This document shows positions 58,451 through 64,000 of a DNA stretch of 64,000 nt, one piece after another. Position 1 is the first letter of the stretch. Every line of letters starts with the position of its first letter. The DNA comes from Photobacterium phosphoreum (GTDB lineage: Bacteria; Pseudomonadota; Gammaproteobacteria; Enterobacterales; Vibrionaceae). The DNA is taken from positions 1-64,000 of the forward strand of contig NZ_MSCQ01000003.1 in assembly GCF_002954725.1 (NCBI RefSeq). The letters are read 5' to 3'. The translations under genes and the position numbers were made by a program. The notes below the pieces were generated by a model. The model saw only the letters and a program-made list of their open reading frames with translations. It was not told the DNA's origin and searched no databases.

Positions 58451-59428
58451 TTACCATTCAGATAACGCTGGCATGCTAAATTGATAGCCGTCAAATGCCA
58501 AAATCACATCCCGCGCTTCAATTTTCACTAACTTTACTCCAGGTGCAATCACATCACCCTGATGACGTTCATTACCATTAACTTTCACCCACCGTTTCGC
58601 TGGCGTAGAAGAGTAAATATGCTGATTAAAATTCATCTTCGGTAACTGGTGTTGCACAGAACTCGGTAATAACCCAATCGGAATAACATTGGTTTTTGCA
58701 GCAGTAGAAGCCTGACGACGCTCGGTGGCACTACGATCAACATCACTATCTGGATATTGTTCACCGTCAGTCGCCACAATCGCTGATTTGAGCTTAGCTG
58801 CAAGTTCTGGCGGTAAATCAGATAAATCGAGGTTATCTAGCTTATAAGGGTCATGGGATGCTGGTAATGCTTTAGAAGCGTGTTTTACTGGCTTAATCGA
58901 CACTACATCATCATATGTTGGTCCAAGATCAGTATATTGGTCATCATCCCTCTGATTATTGGACGGGCTTTTGGTCTGTGTGTGTGAAGTATAGGCTGGA
59001 GAGGCCGAGTAAAGACTATCACTGATAGGCAATGGCTCAGTCACCAAGTCAGGATACGCCATAAAAATCACATCAGTATTCGCGACGGTTTGATCTAATA
59101 GTGGCTTTTTAGGCGCTTGCAAGACGCTATTAACGGGTGTTGATAATGCCGTTTTGGTCGGTGTTCGCTGATCATCTGCTGCTCGCTGATCATTTAAGGC
59201 CGGTATCGGCACTACTGAATGCTGTTGATAAACCTTATACGCCACAACTGAGGCTGCGGGTAATAACGCAATAATTATCGGTACAATCCACTTCGATCGT
59301 GATTGTTGTGCTTTGACAGCACGCATAGGATGGACAATTTTCATTGGCTCACCATCACTCTTTCCTAAGCTTGATTGGTTAGTATTCTTTTCATCTGATT
59401 GCTTTAATGCCGTTAATAACTGAGACAT
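58451..59428 (-). CDS. exeB: GspB/ExeB-like type II secretion accessory protein
   Basis: 325 aa. A short cytoplasmic N-terminus (MSQLLTALKQSDEKN), one membrane helix (~47-66), a long low-complexity periplasmic linker, and a C-terminal GspB domain (~245-325) with GLLPSSVQHQLPKMNFNQHI and a RWVKVNGNERHQGD core. With ExeA it helps pass and assemble the secretin through peptidoglycan. Its ATG overlaps the exeA stop by one base (TAATG). Function is inferred from Aeromonas ExeAB. Confidence 0.88.
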   Translation of the reverse strand: MSQLLTALKQSDEKNTNQSSLGKSDGEPMKIVHPMRAVKAQQSRSKWIVPIIIALLPAASVVAYKVYQQHSVVPIPALNDQRAADDQRTPTKTALSTPVNSVLQAPKKPLLDQTVANTDVIFMAYPDLVTEPLPISDSLYSASPAYTSHTQTKSPSNNQRDDDQYTDLGPTYDDVVSIKPVKHASKALPASHDPYKLDNLDLSDLPPELAAKLKSAIVATDGEQYPDSDVDRSATERRQASTAAKTNVIPIGLLPSSVQHQLPKMNFNQHIYSSTPAKRWVKVNGNERHQGDVIAPGVKLVKIEARDVILAFDGYQFSMPALSEW

Positions 59429-61053
59429 TATGCTTGCTCCGGTTGTAACGTTGGCCCAGGAAGATTAAGTGCCGAATCAAGGATCATCAGCGTCATCGGT
59501 CCAGCAATACCATCGGCTGCAATATCTTGCGCACGCTGAAAACGTCGTAATTTTTCTAATACCGTTTGATCAAAATAACCAACTTGGGGTCCATTTTCAC
59601 CCAAATACGAATTCAATTGCTGATTCAACCATGTAACTCGATCCCCACTTTGACCAAAACGAATGGTGGTCTTATCCCCTAACGGTGGACGCCATAACAC
59701 ACTAAATTGACCGTCCCAACGCGCTTCAAACCAAGTTGGGGTCACAGAAATACGTTGATGATCTAATAACAATTCAATTCGATCATCAGTAATCGCATAT
59801 ACCACCGCATAAAATGGTAATTGTTGACCATCTTTTAAGGTTACGATCACAGGTCGATTAATCAATCCTAAGCGCGCTAATGTTGTTGATCCAGAAGAGC
59901 AAGTTAATGCAATGCGAGAACTGGTGGCGCAAGTTGCTTGATTTAACGCAGTCTCAAATCCCCATAATTGATACAGACTTTGCATCGCATTACGTTGCTT
60001 ACGACTATCATTGATCACTGCAACTAAACGTGACTCAACGCTCGTTGCTGCGGTTTCAACACCAGGAACAGCCGTTTTTACGGGAACAGAAACTTGATTC
60101 ATCACCGTGGTTGCGACTAATGGCTGCGACACACGGGTTGGCGATTGATATTGCCATGCTACCGTTGCCATTACCCCACATAACGTTGCCGCAACAGTCC
60201 AAGGCAGCCACGATAGGGTTGAACGAGAAGATGCTGCTGATGGTACCTGCCAACTTAAAATATCTTCACACGCTTGAATCGCCATTACTTTAGTAACGCT
60301 GTGCACACCACTCTGACACGCTAGCTGCATTGACTTATCACACACTAAATTTATTAGCCTTGGTACGCCTTGCGTTTGTTTAGCGATATAGCTGATAACA
60401 TTGGCATTAAATACTGGATAAAGACAATCAACAGCACTCAAGCGGTAATGAATATACTCACTGACTTCTGTTTCCGTCAGCGGTAACAAATGATAACGGG
60501 AAGTGATCCGTTGGGCTAATTGGCGTAAACGCTCTTGCTGTAATAATTGTTGTAATTCCGGCTGACCAATTAACACCACTTTTAATAATTTTCGACTATC
60601 CGTTTCCAAATTAGTCAATAACCGTAATTGTTCTAACACATCCGGCATTAAATGCTGGGCCTCATCCACTAACAGTAGTGTCTGTCGACCTGCGGCATGG
60701 TTAGCAATAAGATGCTGATAAATAATATCGGTTAGTTGCTTAAAACTGGCTTCATCACGGTAATTTAAGCCTAATTCATCACAAATAGTAGCCAATAAGT
60801 CATGGGATGATAGTGCCGGATTTAAAATAACAGCCACTTGTGCTTGCTGTGGCAACCGCGAAATCATTGCCCGTAATACCGTGGTTTTTCCAGTGCCAAC
60901 CTCACCGGTTAACAGCCCAAAACCACCGCCATCAGTTAACCCTGACAACATGTGTGTCAATGCTTCTCGATGACGCTCACTGAGATAGAGAAAACGGGCA
61001 CTTGGCACAATTGAGAATGGCGCTTCGGTTATGCCAAAAAAATCTTGGTACAT
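59428..61053 (-). CDS. exeA: ExeA/GspA-like AAA ATPase
   Basis: 541 aa. Cytoplasmic ATPase domain (~1-265) with Walker A GEVGTGKTT (50-58), Walker B LLLVDEAQHL (~133) and the opening MYQDFFGITEAPFSIVP typical of the ExeA family; a membrane helix (~277-297); a periplasmic part; and a C-terminal peptidoglycan-binding domain (~455-530, VLEKLRRFQRAQDIAADGIAG split by me as LRRFQRAQDIAADGI). Remodels peptidoglycan for secretin insertion. The other gsp genes are not in this window, which is normal for exeAB. Confidence 0.93.
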   Translation of the reverse strand: MYQDFFGITEAPFSIVPSARFLYLSERHREALTHMLSGLTDGGGFGLLTGEVGTGKTTVLRAMISRLPQQAQVAVILNPALSSHDLLATICDELGLNYRDEASFKQLTDIIYQHLIANHAAGRQTLLLVDEAQHLMPDVLEQLRLLTNLETDSRKLLKVVLIGQPELQQLLQQERLRQLAQRITSRYHLLPLTETEVSEYIHYRLSAVDCLYPVFNANVISYIAKQTQGVPRLINLVCDKSMQLACQSGVHSVTKVMAIQACEDILSWQVPSAASSRSTLSWLPWTVAATLCGVMATVAWQYQSPTRVSQPLVATTVMNQVSVPVKTAVPGVETAATSVESRLVAVINDSRKQRNAMQSLYQLWGFETALNQATCATSSRIALTCSSGSTTLARLGLINRPVIVTLKDGQQLPFYAVVYAITDDRIELLLDHQRISVTPTWFEARWDGQFSVLWRPPLGDKTTIRFGQSGDRVTWLNQQLNSYLGENGPQVGYFDQTVLEKLRRFQRAQDIAADGIAGPMTLMILDSALNLPGPTLQPEQA

Positions 61054-61252
61054 ATATATACTCTGATACGTAAATTATTTAGGAATAAATTTGTCGACAC
61101 TATTGATAAGCGCATTCAATCATCGTTCAACAAGATCATCAACAATATAAACACCACTGAATACAGACAAACTCTCATTACTGATCGATATTTGCTATCA
61201 TGGTGACTGAATAAATCAGTGTATATTGGTTAACAACATAATACCGATTAAC

Positions 61253-61271
61253 ATTATCATGCTGTGATAAT
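61253..61271. promoter_or_regulatory. Inverted repeat upstream of cca
   Basis: ATTATCA-N5-TGATAAT, a perfect 7-bp palindrome 60 bp before cca. The binding protein is unknown and the AT content makes chance occurrence plausible. Confidence 0.25.
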
Positions 61272-61330
61272 AATGACTTTTCATTGTGATCTACAACTAT
61301 TAGCCCCTGCGTGGTTTTAAGGAGTCTTCA

Positions 61331-62560
61331 TTGCAAACCTATCTTGTCGGCGGTGCTGTTCGCGACACCTTATTAGGCTTACCTACAACAGATCAAGACT
61401 GGGTTGTTGTCGGCACAACCCCAGCGACCATGCTTGATTTAGGTTATGAACAAATTGGCAGTGATTTTCCGGTGTTTCTGCATCCTCGAACCAAACAAGA
61501 ATACGCTCTGGCGCGTACTGAACGTAAATCAGGCCATGGTTATACTGGCTTTACGTGTTACGCAGCCGCTGATGTTACCCTTGAACAAGATTTATTACGA
61601 CGGGATTTAACCATCAATGCTATTGCTCAAGATCAACACGGGCAGTTAATCGATCCTTACGGTGGTCAACACGATCTAGAACATAAAATTTTACGTCATG
61701 TTTCACCTGCATTTAGCGAAGATCCACTGCGAGTATTGCGGATTGCACGTTTTGCCGCCCGTTTTGCTCATCTTGGTTTTACCATTGCAGCCGAAACCAT
61801 GGCGTTAATGCAAGAAATTGTCATCAGTGGTGAGTTAGCAAATTTAACCCCAGAGCGGGTTTGGAAAGAGTGGCAAAAATCACTCTCAAGTAATGATCCA
61901 CAAATCTTTTTAACCGTATTACGTCAATGTGGCGCACTCGCGGTGATCATGCCAGAGCTCGATGCATTATTTGGGGTCCCCCAACCAGCGAAATGGCATC
62001 CTGAAATAGATTGCGGCATTCATACGCTATTGGTTGCTAAACAAGCAGCATTACTCAGTGACAATACGATCATTCGTTTTGCCGCCCAAGTGCACGATCT
62101 TGGTAAGGCATTATCCCCAAAAGATGATTTACCTCACCATAAAACCCATTGTCGCGATGGCATTAAACCGATAAAAAGACTCTGCCAACGGATCAAAGTA
62201 CCCAATGACTATCGCGATCTTGCGTTATTAGTTTGCGCGCAACATACTAAAATCCACCACGCCCAAGAAATGCGGGCGAGTACTTTTATTACTATTTTTG
62301 ACCAAATAGATGGTTGGCGAAAACCGGAGCGTATCACTCAACTAGCAACATGCTGTCGTGCTGATGCTCGTGGTCGTCTAGGCTTAGAAGATACCCTCTA
62401 CCCACAAGCAGATATCGTGATAGCCGTGTTTGCTATCGCCCAAGCTGTCCCTGTCGCGCCGATTATTGCTGCAGGTTTTACCGGCGCTGATATCAAACAA
62501 CAATTAGCTCAAGCACGTGCTTACGCGGTTGATGAGTATTTACAACAAACTCGCGCGTAA
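61331..62560 (+). CDS. cca: tRNA nucleotidyltransferase (CCA-adding, HD domain)
   Basis: Adds or repairs the 3' CCA end of tRNAs. 409 aa (E. coli 412). The start is a TTG at 61331: GGAG lies 10 nt upstream, and [12 protein letters not shown] aligns residue-for-residue with E. coli [12 protein letters not shown]. Catalytic [27 protein letters not shown] and the HDLGK of the HD phosphohydrolase domain are intact, so the multifunctional form is present. Confidence 0.97.
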   Translation: MQTYLVGGAVRDTLLGLPTTDQDWVVVGTTPATMLDLGYEQIGSDFPVFLHPRTKQEYALARTERKSGHGYTGFTCYAAADVTLEQDLLRRDLTINAIAQDQHGQLIDPYGGQHDLEHKILRHVSPAFSEDPLRVLRIARFAARFAHLGFTIAAETMALMQEIVISGELANLTPERVWKEWQKSLSSNDPQIFLTVLRQCGALAVIMPELDALFGVPQPAKWHPEIDCGIHTLLVAKQAALLSDNTIIRFAAQVHDLGKALSPKDDLPHHKTHCRDGIKPIKRLCQRIKVPNDYRDLALLVCAQHTKIHHAQEMRASTFITIFDQIDGWRKPERITQLATCCRADARGRLGLEDTLYPQADIVIAVFAIAQAVPVAPIIAAGFTGADIKQQLAQARAYAVDEYLQQTRA

Positions 62561-62572
62561 TATCAACTCATT

Positions 62573-62601
62573 AAAAAAGCCGACATGATGTCGGCTTTTT
62601 T
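62573..62601. terminator. Bidirectional terminator, cca / uppP
   Basis: AAAAAAGCCGACA-TGA-TGTCGGCTTTTTT, perfect 13-bp stem. Confidence 0.94.
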
Positions 62602-62622
62602 GTAACACACTAATTGATAGCG

Positions 62623-63426
62623 TTATTTAGACCATAAATACAGGAATAGACCGACACCTAAAATTAAACGATAAATAACAAACGGTGTCATACCAATACG
62701 AGTAACTAACTTTAAGAATACGTGAATACACGCATATGCACTAACAAAAGAGACCGCGATCCCGATACTAAGATTACTGACATCAATCGGCTCAACACCA
62801 GTGACCAATTTCAACCCTAAGTACCCGCCAGCTAACAGAATAATTGGAATCGACATTAAGAATGAGAACCGTGCTGCCGCCTCACGTGTAAAGCCTAAAT
62901 ATAATGCCGCTGTCATGGTTGCACCAGAGCGAGACGTACCAGGAATGATCGCAGCCGCTTGTGCTAAACCAATTAATACTGCACTTTTCCATGTGGTTTG
63001 ATATTCATTATCCGTTTGCTTAGCATGCTTATCGACCCACCATAGCAGCAAACCAAAAATGATGGTTGTACAAGCAATCACCCACGCTGAACGCAAATAC
63101 ATTTCAATGAAGTCTTTCATCAACAAGCCAAAAATACAGGCAGGGATGGTTGAAATAACAATCATCCATGCCAATTTAGACTCGGCATTATGTTGACGTT
63201 TAAAAATTGAAGCTAGCCACGCACCCAGCAATGTAACGACTTCTTTACGGAAATAAATCATTACGGCTAATAACGTACCAACATGCACAGCAACATCAAA
63301 TGCTAACCCTTGATCCGGCCACCCTAGTATTTCTGACGGTAAAATAAGATGGGCAGAGCTTGATACAGGTAAGAACTCTGTTAATCCCTGTAACAGGGCA
63401 AGCATAATCGCTTCAAAGTGACTCAT
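62623..63426 (-). CDS. uppP: Undecaprenyl-diphosphatase
   Basis: Recycles the lipid carrier undecaprenyl diphosphate for peptidoglycan and LPS synthesis; also known as BacA. 267 aa (E. coli 273), polytopic, with the two catalytic motifs: [19 protein letters not shown] (~14-32) and [10 protein letters not shown] (~162-171). Downstream of folB-folK on the same strand, a familiar gene order. AAGGATAATGA precedes the ATG. Confidence 0.97.
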   Translation of the reverse strand: MSHFEAIMLALLQGLTEFLPVSSSAHLILPSEILGWPDQGLAFDVAVHVGTLLAVMIYFRKEVVTLLGAWLASIFKRQHNAESKLAWMIVISTIPACIFGLLMKDFIEMYLRSAWVIACTTIIFGLLLWWVDKHAKQTDNEYQTTWKSAVLIGLAQAAAIIPGTSRSGATMTAALYLGFTREAAARFSFLMSIPIILLAGGYLGLKLVTGVEPIDVSNLSIGIAVSFVSAYACIHVFLKLVTRIGMTPFVIYRLILGVGLFLYLWSK

Positions 63427-63476
63427 TCATTATCCTTAATTTATATTTTTAACTATCAATGTAAGTAATCGCTTAC

Positions 63477-63956
63477 TCAAGATAATTCAACAGGCCATAG
63501 TTGCTGTTGAGGTGAAAATTTTTGCCATAATTCAGCAATCGTGTAATGTTGCCCAGGAATAACCAACTCTGGGCATAACTCACTCATCGGCCACAGTACA
63601 AATGCAAATTTATACAAATCGGAACGTGGTAACGTCGGGGAGCATTCACTGATCACGTCGCCATACAGTAAAATATCGAGATCAATAGTACGGCTTTGAT
63701 TTTTAGTCGCAGCTTCGGGTCGTCCCAGTTGACGCTCAATGTCTTTTAATGACTGCTGTAACACCGTCAATGGGAGTGATGTTGTTATTTCAACCACACT
63801 ATTAAAAAAGTTATCGCCATCAAAACCAACCGGCTCTGCTTCAAATACACGCGACATTCGCCATGAGGTTGCCAATTGCGTGACAGCTGCGATACCGGCC
63901 GGTAAATAATGTTCACGCTCAATATTGCTGCCAATGCTGATATAAGCGGTGATCAC
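63477..63956 (-). CDS. folK: 6-hydroxymethyl-7,8-dihydropterin pyrophosphokinase
   Basis: Transfers pyrophosphate from ATP to the pterin in folate synthesis. 159 aa. GSNIEREHYLPAG (~8-20), RVFEAEPVGFDGDNFFNSVV (in two parts: SRVFEAEP, FFNSVVE), and the signature RTIDLDILLYGD (~93-105). It starts with GTG, which overlaps the folB stop by one base (TAGTG); GAGGT is about 9 nt upstream. Translational coupling to folB is likely. This is the vibrio-type folB-folK pairing. Confidence 0.95.
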   Translation of the reverse strand: MITAYISIGSNIEREHYLPAGIAAVTQLATSWRMSRVFEAEPVGFDGDNFFNSVVEITTSLPLTVLQQSLKDIERQLGRPEAATKNQSRTIDLDILLYGDVISECSPTLPRSDLYKFAFVLWPMSELCPELVIPGQHYTIAELWQKFSPQQQLWPVELS

Positions 63957-64000
63957 TACTTAATACCTCGTTCAATTTGGACCCCGACCCCGCGCGCATT
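63956..64000 (-). CDS. folB: Dihydroneopterin aldolase, C-terminal end
   Basis: Only the last 14 codons and the stop are in the window: NARGVGVQIERGIK, then TAG. They match the FolB C-terminus (NVGVIIERG in E. coli), and the position directly before folK supports the call. Confidence 0.8.
   Translation of the reverse strand, partial: NARGVGVQIERGIK

Overview
This window looks like a chromosomal segment of a low-GC gammaproteobacterium of the family Vibrionaceae. Photobacterium is my best guess for the genus, but the sequence does not prove it. The reasons are the familiar vibrio housekeeping blocks (lptGF/pepA-holC-valS; nudF-yqiB-cpdA-yqiA-parE-parC-plsC beside tolC, hldE and glnE; cca/uppP-folK-folB), a 33-codon pyrL leader in front of pyrBI, and close protein similarity to enterobacterial and vibrio orthologues throughout. 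I saw no prophage, insertion sequence, CRISPR array or rRNA operon.

Layout. 1-8.1 kb: the end of the MFS permease gene tsgA, a lysyl-tRNA synthetase, and the lysine decarboxylase acid-response system cadC-cadB-cadA. 8.1-12.1 kb: a three-gene operon (exported DUF302 protein, polytopic membrane protein, ECF sigma factor), then an iron-sulfur/flavin enoate reductase. 12.5-16.9 kb: an exported 2H phosphoesterase, a RIO-type kinase, an OprD-type porin, tRNA-Leu(CAA) and an RDD protein. 17-24.3 kb: lptGF diverging from pepA-holC-valS. 24.4-28 kb: a duplicated DUF2061 protein, a GH2 beta-mannosidase and rraB. 28.5-37.3 kb: an arginine/pyrimidine region with a YfcC-type transporter, arcA, arcC, an ornithine carbamoyltransferase, pyrL-pyrB-pyrI, an ArgR-family regulator and ridA. 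37.3-46 kb: idi, plsC, parC, parE, yqiA, cpdA, yqiB and nudF. 46-52 kb: tolC, hldE and glnE. 52-58.4 kb: a chemoreceptor with a flagellar-type promoter, a CYTH-CHAD triphosphatase, a PhoU-like protein, a Pit phosphate carrier and an SH3-domain protein. 58.4-64 kb: exeB/exeA, cca, uppP, folK and the end of folB.

How the genes work together. CadC is expected to sense acid and lysine and switch on CadBA, which exchanges lysine for cadaverine. The arc block should import arginine and degrade it through citrulline and carbamoyl phosphate to ATP and ammonia. Ornithine and aspartate carbamoyltransferases, which use or make the same intermediate, sit next to each other here. pyrBI carries classical UTP-sensing attenuation and a PurR-like box over its -35 element. 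Near-consensus FNR boxes lie upstream of the transporter and of argF, which fits anaerobic use of arginine.

The most unusual things I saw are: the ECF sigma operon with no recognisable anti-sigma factor; a solo lysyl-tRNA synthetase beside the cad locus (the lysU position); a CadC without the periplasmic cysteine pair; a start-codon-masking hairpin in the transporter leader; an 11-copy octanucleotide repeat upstream of arcA; and a sigma-28-type promoter for the chemoreceptor. None of these is proven to be a new system. The ECF operon is the best candidate for something undescribed.
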